From: Paenibacillus lignilyticus
GTDB taxonomy: Bacteria > Bacillota > Bacilli > Paenibacillales > Paenibacillaceae
Direction of reading: 5' to 3'
DNA: 64,000 nt
NCBI RefSeq assembly: GCF_017942085.1
Contig: NZ_JAGKSP010000002.1
Location: forward strand, 952,865 to 1,016,864
The notes below the pieces were generated by a model. That model was not told the DNA's origin and did no database searches. It was given only the letters and a program-made list of their open reading frames with translations. A program made the translations under genes and the position numbers. Below, one piece after another: positions 8,525 through 17,297 of the stretch. Positions within the stretch are counted from its first letter, which is position 1; the number at the start of each line of letters is the position of its first letter.

Positions 8525-9538
8525 CTACCAAATATCCACGATAGGAACGTTATTCTCCAACCGAACTTTACTCTCGGCAATCCAATCCTTAAACCACTGA
8601 TTATCCGAGCTGCTGAACGTTTCATCCCCGTCATAATTGCGAAACGCCCCGATGTACACGATCAATTCTCTCAGCATGAGGAATAACGGAATCTGCTTCA
8701 GATCCTGCTCGCTTAAAGTGTTTTCAAGACTATAGCCTTTCATAAAAGAACGCATAAATCGGCGAGCCTGATCCTCTCTTAACGCCCGTCCGTCATCGCC
8801 TCCATAGACATAAACCAGATAGTACAACTGGATCGCGATATCTTCAACAAACCAGCTGTACTGCGCTTCGTCAAAATCAAATAACGTAATCCGCCCATCC
8901 CCGTCCATGACAAAATTACCGACGCCCATATCCCCATGAATAAGTCCATAAGCATCCCGATCCGTTGGCAGCTGGTTTAGCTTCTCTACCATCATGCTGT
9001 AATTGTCTTTCACGCGTTGATGTGTCGGAGGAAGGAGATCGATGTCCTTCAAGTAATCGTTCTGACGCCATTCCAACCTACAGATGCTGCTGTCCTCAGG
9101 CTTATACTTCTTCGATAGAGCATGCATGTTACCCGTGATGCGTCCGAGAGCTTCATACAATGCGTCGTCATCCAGACACGCCGGATAATTCGCCTTCTGC
9201 CCATGAGCTTTCTCGAACGAAACCGCAGTAAAGAACATTTCTGCCGTCACAATGACTTCGGCCCATTCGCCGGCTGCAGACGGAATCGGCATCGAAGCTG
9301 ATATCCCGTGGCTCACCAGATATTGAATCCATTCCAGCTCTGCCTTAACCGCACCGACCGTCCGACGGCTTCCCGGCGTTATTCGCAGAATACAAGCGCG
9401 GCCATTGCGCTCGTACTCGTATACAAAGTTTTGAAATCCACCGATTAAAGTGACCTCGTCGCTGCTAAGCCCATATCTCTCCGCCGCAAGGGCAAGGACG
9501 CCATGACGATGAAAGAGGTCCGTAATGATATGTTCCAC
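8525..9538 (-). CDS. APH-fold phosphotransferase
   Basis: About 337 residues from GTG 9538 (AGGGGG 8 bases upstream; a TTG at 9544 is the alternative). The kinase core is canonical: GGFQNFVYEYER near the N-terminus (nucleotide loop), HGDMGVGN (catalytic Asp and Mg-binding Asn, about 201-208), and LFDFDEA (metal Asp, about 221). A helical C-terminal lobe follows. It belongs to the broad aminoglycoside/choline/homoserine kinase superfamily; the substrate cannot be read from sequence. Second gene of a unit with 9580..10497 (41-bp gap). Confidence 0.85.
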   Translation of the reverse strand: MEHIITDLFHRHGVLALAAERYGLSSDEVTLIGGFQNFVYEYERNGRACILRITPGSRRTVGAVKAELEWIQYLVSHGISASMPIPSAAGEWAEVIVTAEMFFTAVSFEKAHGQKANYPACLDDDALYEALGRITGNMHALSKKYKPEDSSICRLEWRQNDYLKDIDLLPPTHQRVKDNYSMMVEKLNQLPTDRDAYGLIHGDMGVGNFVMDGDGRITLFDFDEAQYSWFVEDIAIQLYYLVYVYGGDDGRALREDQARRFMRSFMKGYSLENTLSEQDLKQIPLFLMLRELIVYIGAFRNYDGDETFSSSDNQWFKDWIAESKVRLENNVPIVDIW

Positions 9539-9579
9539 AACCAATTCCCCCTAACCTGAACCTGCATTCAAGTAAGCCA

Positions 9580-10497
9580 TCAACCATTCATGATCGATTC
9601 TGCAAAAGCAACCGGTTTGATCAGCTCCCAATATTCCTCAGCTGTCGCACCATCCTCCATGCTCCAGCATGAGCTCATGGCCGTCTCGACGAAGAGGCAT
9701 TGCTTTAAGATGGTGCTCGGAATGCCCAGCTTCTTCTCCAATACGGCGATAATCTCGCTGATTTTCGCATAACCTGCTTCCGAATAATCATCATCAAATT
9801 CATTTAAGATAAACCGCGGAACATCAAACACAGGATCGCCTATTACGCCCTTCGGATCAATAATGCGATAGATACCATCCTGTCCCAGCAAAATATTATC
9901 GTGGTGGAAGTCGCCATGCAGCAGCATTTGCCCTGTATACGCCTCAGATAGGGTTAGGCAGATCGCTTCCGCTCGCTTCATATAGGCTGCTAATTCACTG
10001 CAATCCTGACGTTTGGCCATGTAGTCGGTTATTTTACGGACCCAGTCTACGTAAGTTGGGTATTGCGCTGCGTTATCGACCGATATGTGCAAGCCTTTGA
10101 ACAACGAGCTGAATACATCCAATCTTGCCGCAAGCGAGGTCACTTCCCTTAGCGGATTTCCCGGCTTAACGCACGCTTCAAGCAGCACGCCCCGAACGAC
10201 GTCCGCATCAAAAACATGGCAGAAACGTCTGCCATCATACCGGAGCAAGGTGTTATATTCCGTGTTTATCTCTGCGGAAGAAATTCTCCCTATCTTCAGT
10301 ACCGCGCTTCCGAATCTAGCAGATTCACATTTAAATACCAGATTCGCAGAGTAGGAAGGGATGAGCCGAAGCTCGCTCAGCGACCATTGTTCGGCAAAGG
10401 TATCGAGATCCCTCAATACCTTCTCATAGAACGCTTGCCCAAACTGCTTCACGATTTGTTCGATTTCATTTTGACGGAACTGATAATGCTTGCTCAT
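9580..10497 (-). CDS. APH(6)/hydroxyurea-kinase-like phosphotransferase
   Basis: 305 residues from ATG 10497 with GGAGGAG 10 bases upstream. Contains LLHGDFHHDNIL (His194-Asp196, Asn201) and RIIDPKGVIGDPVFDVPRF (metal Asp214). The IDPKGVIGDP-FD block is typical of the streptomycin 6-kinase/hydroxyurea phosphotransferase group (PF04655-like). Actual streptomycin inactivation is not implied, since distant relatives are common in soil Bacillota. Likely first gene of a three-gene unit (9580, 8525 and the pseudogene). Confidence 0.85.
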   Translation of the reverse strand: MSKHYQFRQNEIEQIVKQFGQAFYEKVLRDLDTFAEQWSLSELRLIPSYSANLVFKCESARFGSAVLKIGRISSAEINTEYNTLLRYDGRRFCHVFDADVVRGVLLEACVKPGNPLREVTSLAARLDVFSSLFKGLHISVDNAAQYPTYVDWVRKITDYMAKRQDCSELAAYMKRAEAICLTLSEAYTGQMLLHGDFHHDNILLGQDGIYRIIDPKGVIGDPVFDVPRFILNEFDDDYSEAGYAKISEIIAVLEKKLGIPSTILKQCLFVETAMSSCWSMEDGATAEEYWELIKPVAFAESIMNG

Positions 10498-10527
10498 CGT
10501 TAGGCTTCTCCTCCACTTAGCTCGGTT

Positions 10528-12117
10528 CTACTCCGTTACATGTATTGTATAACGCTCAGGTTCCCATACCGTAGTCCAACCAAAGGCCGAACCAAGCTCG
10601 CGGACAGGTGCCAGCAATTCCCCTCTTACATTGTATACTTCCTTGCCCACGGCGATAGACTGCCCATTCTTATAAATTCCGCCCGTTTCTTCCGTATGAA
10701 AGGCGAATTCCTTGCCATCCTTGAGAGCAACCGCTATTTTGTCCGTTGGGTTCCACGTCATTCGATAGCCAAGCGCCTCCATAATCCCTCTAACCGAGGC
10801 ATACACGGTCCCATCAATCTGCATCGACCACATGGCAATTTGCTTCCCGTTCACCGCCACGCGAGGGGCTTCCAATACGGGTTCATATTTTGTAACCGAG
10901 AATGTCCCCCATGAATACGGTTCATAGGAGTAAGGCGGAACGCCGAAGCCTTCCTCTCCTCCCCATGCACCTAGCAGCCCACGTCCAATCTGACCCTCTC
11001 CGTTTAACCCAGCCCCCCATAATGTACCATCCTTCTTAATGAGAAAAGAAGTCCGAAAGCCGCTGACAACCTTCACTGCCTGCTGATGCGCCAGCTTCAC
11101 GGGATGATCAAACCGATGCGGCTGCAAACCGTCTCCAATCTGGCGGTAAGAGTTATTACCCCATACCCATACGTGGTCAAGCTCATCGAGCGCCAAACAT
11201 TGCAAATAACTGCAAGACAGCTCCTCTATCGATTGGAGCTCCGGGATCTGCTCCAGATGGATCGGCCCTTCCAACGGATCTTTGCTTCTACCCAGCACGC
11301 CGCCGTAATTATCGCCAAACGACCATACTGTACCGTCCGAACGCAGCAGTAAAGTAGCACTCCCCGAACTTGAAATCGCCTTGATATGATCAAGCTTATC
11401 AAATAATCTCGGTTTCGTAACGACAGCTTGTTTCCCGGTCTGGTAATAATACCAATACGGCGATCCCCAATACCAAAGCTTGCCATTCTTGTCGATTGCG
11501 AAGGCTGTAATGCCATCGCTATGTATGGCTGTAATTGGAGGCAAACCCGCTACTAGAGCCGGTGCGGCAAGGGTTTTGACTTGTCCATTCCCTAATTCGC
11601 CATACTCGTTGCTTCCCCATGCCCAGACCGTCCCATCCTTCTTCAGCGCGAACGCAGCATTATAACCGAATTGAATATCTTCCACGTCTTGCAGTCCTTC
11701 AATTTGTTTGGGAACACTCGTGAATAGCGTATTATTGGATGAATAAGTTACACCGTCGAAAGTGCCATAACGTAAATACCCCAGCATCCATGCCGTCCCA
11801 TCTTTCTTTACGACAGCAGCCGTATCCGCATAGGCGGAAGAATACGTAATGGACTCCACGTCCGATAATCCCGGAACTTGAACGGCGGCCGTTGTCAGGC
11901 GCGTCGTCAGGTTGCCTCCCCATGCCCAGACCGTACCGTCATTCTTCAGCGCAAGCGTGCTTGCGTATCCTGCAGCAACTTGTTTGACGTTCGTAATCCC
12001 TTTTCCTCCAAAAGCCATCGGCTGCTCCTGCAAGCTTTCCGCCGAAGCGCCTACCGGAATCATGAAACCAGCCATACTAACGAGCAAGATCAGCTTTAGT
12101 AAACGTGAATGTCTCAC
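10528..12117 (-). CDS. Secreted RCC1-repeat protein with C-terminal stalk domain
   Basis: About 529 residues from GTG 12117; the in-frame GTG 12123 overlaps the likely RBS (GGTGGAG). A signal peptide is clear (MRHSRLLKLILLVSMAGFMI, cleavage after ASA). At least seven RCC1-type blades follow, each with the (K)DGTVWAWG-type core: KNDGTVWAWG, KKDGTAWMLG, KKDGTVWAWGSN, KNGKLWYWG, RSDGTVWSFG, LDHVWVWGNN, KKDGTLWGAG. The last 110 residues (VAVNGKQIAM... to WTTVWEP) are a 'copper amine oxidase N-terminal' stalk domain, common in exported Paenibacillus proteins. Probably a cell-surface beta-propeller for binding; no enzyme motif seen. Confidence 0.88.
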   Translation of the reverse strand: MRHSRLLKLILLVSMAGFMIPVGASAESLQEQPMAFGGKGITNVKQVAAGYASTLALKNDGTVWAWGGNLTTRLTTAAVQVPGLSDVESITYSSAYADTAAVVKKDGTAWMLGYLRYGTFDGVTYSSNNTLFTSVPKQIEGLQDVEDIQFGYNAAFALKKDGTVWAWGSNEYGELGNGQVKTLAAPALVAGLPPITAIHSDGITAFAIDKNGKLWYWGSPYWYYYQTGKQAVVTKPRLFDKLDHIKAISSSGSATLLLRSDGTVWSFGDNYGGVLGRSKDPLEGPIHLEQIPELQSIEELSCSYLQCLALDELDHVWVWGNNSYRQIGDGLQPHRFDHPVKLAHQQAVKVVSGFRTSFLIKKDGTLWGAGLNGEGQIGRGLLGAWGGEEGFGVPPYSYEPYSWGTFSVTKYEPVLEAPRVAVNGKQIAMWSMQIDGTVYASVRGIMEALGYRMTWNPTDKIAVALKDGKEFAFHTEETGGIYKNGQSIAVGKEVYNVRGELLAPVRELGSAFGWTTVWEPERYTIHVTE

Positions 12118-12199
12118 TTCCACTCCACCCCAGTACCATGAATTAGGATATCTTCATAGATCTTAGACGTTTACGTTCCAAAAAGGTTACTGGACGGTG

Positions 12200-12224
12200 A
12201 AAAAGACCGCCATAACCGGCGGCC
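12200..12224 (-). terminator. Terminator of the ECF sigma operon
   Basis: Minus-strand stem GGCCGCC/GGCGGTC with a 6-base loop, then TTTTTC. It lies just after the stop of the DUF4179 gene. Confidence 0.75.
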
Positions 12225-12237
12225 TATCAACGATGGT

Positions 12238-13581
12238 TTACTTCATTCTCAGCTTAATATCCCCTTCGATTCGTGTTGGATAATCAACGATAGTGAGCGT
12301 CAACGGGCTCTGATATTTCGCCTTCTTAATGAAATATTGGAACTCATCGCCGGACGATCCCGTCATACCCGATTCAAACGATTTTCCGGATGCATCCTTG
12401 AATCTCATGTCTAGGATGTTGTATTGACGGTGCTCATCAAGCGGATTATCGTTTGTCAGTTTAAAGACAAGTATGCGCTGACCATCCTCCTTGCTGGTGC
12501 CGACATCTATTAAAGTAAGGTGGCCGTCCGGGCTTGAAAGCAGCTTCTTCTGATCCGGATCCACTTGAATCTCCAGCTTGTTTTTGTCCAATGCCCGAAT
12601 GCTATTTGCCCGCAGATACAGCCGGTCCGGCTTGCGGAAATAGTTGCTTTGGAAATAAAGAATTTGCCTGTTCTCGTCAATGGTCGAACCGGATACGCCG
12701 TTATTGATCGTCCCGAACGTTTCGCCGTGTTCATCCTCGATCCGGATATCGTCAAAGTAGAACAGTTTCTTCGTGTTCGCCGGATCGTAGGCGACCTCCA
12801 GCCCAATCCGAGTAGGATAAACGGTCATTGTCCCAAAGGTAATACGCTGACCTTCCACGGTAACGGTTTTGTTGATCGCGTAGGTTTCCTTCAAGCCTTC
12901 GAACTTGGCTTTATCTATAGGAATCGCGAACTGCCAAAACGGCAGGCCAGCGACCGCCTTCTCATCCTTACCGACCTTAAGCTCCAGTCGGAGAATATCC
13001 GGAACTTCCGCTCCATTATGGAAATTAAAATCGACCGTGCCTTGCTTGCTAACCCACTCTTCACTGAAATCGGAAGAACCATGCGAGATGGACATCTGCT
13101 CTTTCGTCGCCAGATCGACCTTCTGAAGATTCACGACCCGCTTTCTTCCGTCCATATTCGTCAAGGTGTAGAAGACGATCACCCTCGATTCATCAGCAAG
13201 CACGCCATCCACTGTCACCTTGATTCCATCATGTTCTTCGGATAGGCCGACCGGTTGCATGAAATCATTTTCGATTGCAAGCTCCAGCCCTTTGTCATCA
13301 TTAATCAGCTCAACAAGTGACCGAAGTCCGGGAAGATCACCCACATAGGCCGCAACAACCGGCGAGAAACGCACGGAAGCAACCATGATCAGAAGCAGCA
13401 GACATGCTGTGTATGAAGCAAATCTGGTTACTGTACGGCGCCTTCTGCGTTGCCGGCCAACCCGCATGCCATTCCTAATCCGTTCCTCGACCGTCGAAGG
13501 AACGACAATCTGATTAATCTGTTCCTTCATCGCCTCCAATTGAGGCCAATCCTGCTCGTTCGAATCACGAAACTCATTCAT
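12238..13581 (-). CDS. DUF4179 membrane protein, probable anti-sigma factor
   Basis: About 447 residues from ATG 13581. An N-terminal cytosolic stretch (about 1-55, ending RQRRRRRT) precedes a single TM helix (ASYTACLLLLIMVASVRF) and a large extracytoplasmic domain starting VVAAYVGDLPGLRSLVELI, the DUF4179 hallmark, with a second beta-rich domain (DUF5643-like) behind it. The start codon overlaps the end of the sigma gene by 8 bp (ATGAATGA), so the proteins are translationally coupled. Known pattern: DUF4179 proteins are encoded with ECF sigma factors and act as membrane anti-sigma factors. The inducing signal is unknown. Confidence 0.85.
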   Translation of the reverse strand: MNEFRDSNEQDWPQLEAMKEQINQIVVPSTVEERIRNGMRVGRQRRRRRTVTRFASYTACLLLLIMVASVRFSPVVAAYVGDLPGLRSLVELINDDKGLELAIENDFMQPVGLSEEHDGIKVTVDGVLADESRVIVFYTLTNMDGRKRVVNLQKVDLATKEQMSISHGSSDFSEEWVSKQGTVDFNFHNGAEVPDILRLELKVGKDEKAVAGLPFWQFAIPIDKAKFEGLKETYAINKTVTVEGQRITFGTMTVYPTRIGLEVAYDPANTKKLFYFDDIRIEDEHGETFGTINNGVSGSTIDENRQILYFQSNYFRKPDRLYLRANSIRALDKNKLEIQVDPDQKKLLSSPDGHLTLIDVGTSKEDGQRILVFKLTNDNPLDEHRQYNILDMRFKDASGKSFESGMTGSSGDEFQYFIKKAKYQSPLTLTIVDYPTRIEGDIKLRMK

Positions 13582-14113
13582 GGGGCTCACCGTCCTTCTC
13601 CAGCCGCTGCCGCAGTCCGCCGAGTGCTTTGTGCAGCCAAGTTTTAATCGTACCTTCCGGTTTCCTTAACGTTCTGGCGATTTCGGTAATCGTCAGATCA
13701 TGATAATATTTCAGTTCAATAACGGTGCGATAGTTGGCATCCAGCCGTTCCACCGCGGATTCCAGCACGACTCTCTCCAGCAAAGCCGATTCACCGCTCG
13801 CCACATGCTGCTCCCCGGCGCCTGTTGCCACCTGCTGTTTCTCATTCCGGCGCGCCTGTCTCTTGGCTTCGTCCACGCAATAGTTCATCAGAATGCGAAT
13901 CAGCCAGCTGCCAAAATAACCGGGTTCCTTCAATTTGTGTATCTGCATGTACGCCCGGCAGGTCACCTCTTGCACCGCTTCAAGCGCATCGTTCTCATTC
14001 TTCAAATACGAATACGCAATCCGGTACATTTTATCCTTGTGTCGCGTAATGAGGCTGTAGAAGGCCGCATCGTCACCGCGCTTAGCTGCAAGGGCCAGCA
14101 ATTCATCCTCCAT
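13574..14113 (-). CDS. ECF RNA polymerase sigma factor
   Basis: 179 residues. Region 2 covers FYSLITRHKDKMYRIAYSYL, NENDALEAVQEVTCRAY and FGSWLIRILMNYC. Region 4 is ERLDANYRTVIELKYYHDLT followed by ITEIARTLRKPEGTIKTWLH. The HTH (EIARTLRKPEGTIKTWL) is intact. RBS GGAGAGGG lies before ATG 14113. It is the first gene of the sigma/anti-sigma pair and has a possible autoregulatory promoter upstream. Confidence 0.92.
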   Translation of the reverse strand: MEDELLALAAKRGDDAAFYSLITRHKDKMYRIAYSYLKNENDALEAVQEVTCRAYMQIHKLKEPGYFGSWLIRILMNYCVDEAKRQARRNEKQQVATGAGEQHVASGESALLERVVLESAVERLDANYRTVIELKYYHDLTITEIARTLRKPEGTIKTWLHKALGGLRQRLEKDGEPHE

Positions 14114-14150
14114 GCGTTTCCCTCTCCTGCCATTTTGCTTCTTCTATTAG

Positions 14151-14179
14151 TTAGACTCTGCAGAACGGCAAACGGTTTT
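14151..14179 (-). promoter_or_regulatory. Candidate ECF-type autoregulated promoter
   Basis: On the minus strand AAAACC (14174-14179) and GTCTAA (14151-14156) are separated by 17 bases and lie 38-66 bases before the sigma gene start. AACC / CGTCTAA-like pairs are typical of ECF promoters in Bacillales. Inference from motif and position only. Confidence 0.4.
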
Positions 14180-14210
14180 GGTCCATTCCAAATTCACGGA
14201 TATAAATGAT

Positions 14211-14233
14211 AAAAGGCTGCCTGGTCGGCAGCC
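14211..14233 (-). terminator. Terminator of the methyltransferase gene
   Basis: Minus-strand GGCTGCC/GGCAGCC stem with a 5-base loop followed by TTTTATC, 17 bp after the methyltransferase stop. Confidence 0.75.
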
Positions 14234-14250
14234 CTCCTCGTCATGATCAA

Positions 14251-15067
14251 CTATTCGTTCTTTCTGCCCACGTACATGAAATGTTCAGCTAAACTCAATA
14301 GCTCCTCGCGTTCGCATACTTGCTCCGCCAAGTCCAGCCAAGCCGATACCACTTCGGGCGGCTGCGTCAGAAGCTCCGGTTCACGCAGATACAGGAAGCT
14401 TTCGCAGTTGATGATATGCAGTTTCTCTAGCTGGAAGGCTTCAAAGAATGGCGCTACATCCCGGGGACGGATGTAATAATTGTCCGTGAATCCATGTCCG
14501 GCAAAATTCGCGTCCTTAATCATCATATGAAGCTCAGCTCTGCGATCATCTGCCAGGATAAATGCCGGGTTCCGGATCAAGTAATCCCAGACGAAGGAGT
14601 AAGATGAAACAAAGGAGACGAATAAGACACCGTTTGGCTTTAGCTTCTTGAGGCATTCCTGAATGGTCGCAGCTCGATCCTTCTCTTCTTTCAGATGATA
14701 CATCGGCCCCATGCACAGCACATGATCAAATTGCTCGTCCGCTATGCCCGATAAGTCGCGGCTGTCTACACATAGCCCCTCAAGCGGCAGCTCGAGCTCC
14801 TTTGCTTTATTTAGCGCAAAGTTCACATTGTTCGGCGACAGATCTGCCAGCGTCACCTCGCAGCCAAGCGCCGACAGATGAAGAGCATACCTGCCCGGAC
14901 CGCCTCCAAGATCGAGTACTCTGTCCCCCGGCTTGATATAGCGGTTCATATAACGTTTGCTTAGCTCAAACTCCACCTTGTGCCGTTCGAGCCGACTCCA
15001 TTCGTACTGCACCGTATCATCGTAGAATTTGCGAACAATCTCCATATCATTGTCCTTGTCATCCATA
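14251..15067 (-). CDS. Class I SAM-dependent methyltransferase
   Basis: About 271 residues from ATG 15067 (AGGAG 8 bases upstream; ATG 15081 overlaps the RBS). Motif I is RVLDLGGGPGRYALHLS, motif II CEVTLADLSPNN, motif III about DHVLCMGPMYHL, followed by LKPNGVLFVSFVSS. These place it in the UbiE/SmtA-like Rossmann methyltransferases (Methyltransf_11/25 type). Substrate unknown. Stand-alone gene with its own terminator. Confidence 0.87.
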
Positions 15068-15247
15068 GGAACACTCCTCATCGTCGAACAAACTCATTTG
15101 GACTGAATCCGCAGCAGACGGTTGATAATAGGGCATTTCGGTGGATATCCCGTGCAGGGAGCAGGCTTCCCGGAAGCGGAGCTCCGTAGTCATGACGCCA
15201 AGCTTATTTCTTCTTGTTTCTGGGAAGTGGGTATCATTTCAATCTGC

Positions 15248-15964
15248 TTATTTCACGAGCTTCCAAGCCTTCTCGGAATAGACCAACCAAGCGTTATATT
15301 CCGTTATTCCATCTCGCAAGCCATAGATTTTGTCCATATCCGTGAAGTGGCCAACCGCTGTAAGGGGGATCTTATATTCGGCTGCATCCTTGATCGCTTT
15401 GGATAAGTCGATGAATAATCCATCTCGGGTAGATTCCAATAGTGCTGTTGCGATGTCCTTCGGAATAGCCTCGAACTTTCTACCTGTTAACTTCCGAAGC
15501 TTCTCTGCGATAACGTTAGCCAAAAGCATTTCATAATCGTGCAGATCCGTTACATAGAGCTTGTTAAACCAGCCATCATCATGAGCATAATAGGCGAATC
15601 TCGCTTTTGGCACTTGATGCAAAGGTCTAGCCAGATGCCCGAAGAATAATAATTCCGCTATTTGATCGTTGCTTAATGCATCTAAATCCTCTTCTTTCGC
15701 AAGATCCACCCAACAAAAATCCCCATACCCATAAACATCATCCTCAATCAGCTCATCCAGCTCTTCCCGTGTCACATAATCGAATCGCGTGCGCGGATTC
15801 CATTGCGCATTCGAGAATTGATGCTGGAGCAGAATCAGGTTCTCCGGTTTGGGAAACACGCCTATCATAAACTCATGAAACTCTATCCCATACGAGTAGA
15901 AGCAGTTATTCGGATGCATGTGGCTGACATAGATGATGTCTCTGATTGTCTTCTTTTTCTTCAT
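15248..15964 (-). CDS. Conserved protein of unknown function
   Basis: 238 residues, no signal or membrane segment, rich in aromatic and acidic residues. The N-terminus (MKKKKTIRDIIYVSHMHPNN) is basic. GYGDFCWVDLAKEEDLDALS and FAYYAHDDGWFNKLYVTD look conserved, suggesting a folded cytosolic protein. GGGAAAG lies upstream of ATG 15964. No family recognised. The gap 15068-15247 before it holds nothing clear apart from a small GCTTCC/GGAAGC dyad. Confidence 0.65.
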   Translation of the reverse strand: MKKKKTIRDIIYVSHMHPNNCFYSYGIEFHEFMIGVFPKPENLILLQHQFSNAQWNPRTRFDYVTREELDELIEDDVYGYGDFCWVDLAKEEDLDALSNDQIAELLFFGHLARPLHQVPKARFAYYAHDDGWFNKLYVTDLHDYEMLLANVIAEKLRKLTGRKFEAIPKDIATALLESTRDGLFIDLSKAIKDAAEYKIPLTAVGHFTDMDKIYGLRDGITEYNAWLVYSEKAWKLVK

Positions 15965-15978
15965 GGCATGCTTTCCCT

Positions 15979-16058
15979 TCAGAGCAACTTCTTGAATACG
16001 ACTCTATTACCGCCTCGACCATCATAGTTCATATAAACAGGAACACCATTGTTCTTGC
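15979..16058 (-). pseudogene. Possible C-terminal gene fragment
   Basis: On the minus strand SKNNGVPVYMNYDGRGGNRV and a short basic end run to TGA 15979-15981, with a stop codon just upstream in the same frame and no start. It reads like the tail of a real protein and may be a deletion remnant. Too short to assign. Confidence 0.25.
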
Positions 16059-16131
16059 TGCTCGATCACCCGTATCAAACATACTTCTTATCCGCAAACG
16101 ATCACCCCGCTAAAAGCTTACTCATAAAACC

Positions 16132-17028
16132 TTAGAGAAATAATGCCCGCTGCGCAAGCCAAAGATCCAGATCAGCCGATCCTTGCACGCCTAACAGCCG
16201 ATAGAAATAACGATAGACAGTGCGATAATCAGTTATGTCGGGAGGGGCGAGGACAGTGGCATAACCTTCGAGGAAAGGAATGGCTGCTCGCTCATCAAGC
16301 ACATACTCCAACCCGACAAAATCAAGTTCGCGCGGGCCTACCGCATAAGCTTCAACATCTACTACCGCGGACAACATCCCCTCATGAATGAGGAACTGCG
16401 ACGAATCCAGATCTATAAAAATAGGACAGAAATGAGCGGGTACCGAAAGAACGTCCAGTGCATGAAGCATCGCACCAAGCTGCGCCTTTATCTTCGGATC
16501 ATTTGTACAATCAAGCTCAACGAGCTGCTTCATAGTGCGAGCTAAGTGAGTATGGAAGGATTCCGACCGTCCGATTGGATCCCCGGCAAGGTTGCCAAAA
16601 TAGTCGCATCGCTGCGCGTGCACGCGAGCCAACCAGACGCCTAACTGATGCAGAAGGGCGTCGGATTGCGTAGCGAACGACCCGAATGCCTGCCCGTTCA
16701 TTTTCTCGACGACGAGGTACTCTCTGCCCTCAATGAGCTGATGCTTATGTATTCGCGGTGCCGGGATATCCGCAAGCGTACCCAGCATTGCGGCGTTCGC
16801 CGCGAAGTGCTGCATACTTCTGGGATCAATCCCGAATAAATCGTAACACCCCCACCAAAACTCATGGGTCGGCGCTTCCTTCAATCTGGATGAACGTACG
16901 ACACATTCCCCTGCCGCGGTCTTCACCAGCCAAACATCGCTCGCATGCCCGGAATAACCGGGATCAAGAACCGTAATTTGATCAATGGGATCATCAAAAA
17001 GCTGCTGCAGCCGATGGTCTGTTGTCAT
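16132..17028 (-). CDS. APH-fold phosphotransferase with atypical active-site loop
   Basis: 298 residues from ATG 17028, chosen because GAGGAGG lies 7 bases upstream. A longer frame to 17163 only translates the intergenic repeat and is rejected. The kinase-like fold shows in YSGHASDVWLVKTAAGECVVRSS and EYLVVEKMNGQAFG. The Brenner loop reads FIDLDSSQFLI where HGDxxxxN is expected: the catalytic Asp can be aligned, but the His is lost and the Asn is Gln. The metal Asp is kept in VVDVEAYAVGPRELDF. Reduced or altered activity is possible. Substrate unknown. Confidence 0.8.
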   Translation of the reverse strand: MTTDHRLQQLFDDPIDQITVLDPGYSGHASDVWLVKTAAGECVVRSSRLKEAPTHEFWWGCYDLFGIDPRSMQHFAANAAMLGTLADIPAPRIHKHQLIEGREYLVVEKMNGQAFGSFATQSDALLHQLGVWLARVHAQRCDYFGNLAGDPIGRSESFHTHLARTMKQLVELDCTNDPKIKAQLGAMLHALDVLSVPAHFCPIFIDLDSSQFLIHEGMLSAVVDVEAYAVGPRELDFVGLEYVLDERAAIPFLEGYATVLAPPDITDYRTVYRYFYRLLGVQGSADLDLWLAQRALFL

Positions 17029-17068
17029 AGCTGAACCTCCTCGGTAGATGGAATTTGGCGTTTTCGCT

Positions 17069-17148
17069 GCTGAGAGTTCGATTCTGGTACTCTCAGCCGG
17101 AACTTTCGGCGATTTCGCCGCTGAGAGTTCCATTTGTGAACTCTCAGC
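17069..17148. repeat. Two tandem copies of the 29-bp hairpin repeat
   Basis: GCTGAGAGTTC...ACTCTCAGC occurs at 17069-17097 and 17120-17148 within a tandem unit of 51 bp that also repeats GGAA(T/C)TT...TTCGC. The same hairpin is at 7795-7823. Confidence 0.7.
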
Positions 17149-17224
17149 GGTAGCGGAGAGCAAAATTACCGCTAACAGCAGCCCGAAAGAGCAATTTCAC
17201 TCTGGTTTCGGCGATTGTGCCACA

Positions 17225-17297
17225 TCTTAAGCGCTATATCCGCTTATGTGCCCCGCTTCGACCTCTTCTTGCTGACGTAAGCGGTATATCCGCCTAT
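17225..17297. repeat. Two dyads around ATATCCGC
   Basis: AAGCGCTATATCCGCTTA at about 17228 and AAGCGGTATATCCGCCTA at about 17279 share the same core, about 51 bp apart, in the gap between the phosphotransferase and SUMF1 genes. No gene is visible in this gap. Confidence 0.4.

Noticed and set aside
9580..10497. Calling the APH(6)-like gene a streptomycin resistance gene
   Set aside because: Only fold and motif similarity are visible; substrate cannot be inferred and no resistance context exists.
12565..13245. 226-codon plus-strand frame opposite the DUF4179 gene
   Set aside because: Antisense shadow; the minus strand carries the TM helix and the sigma-coupled start.
17029..17163. N-terminal extension of the 16132 phosphotransferase (ESSQMELSAAK/ESTRIELSAAK)
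   Set aside because: The two similar peptides only translate the intergenic 51-bp repeat. A strong RBS marks ATG 17028 as the start.
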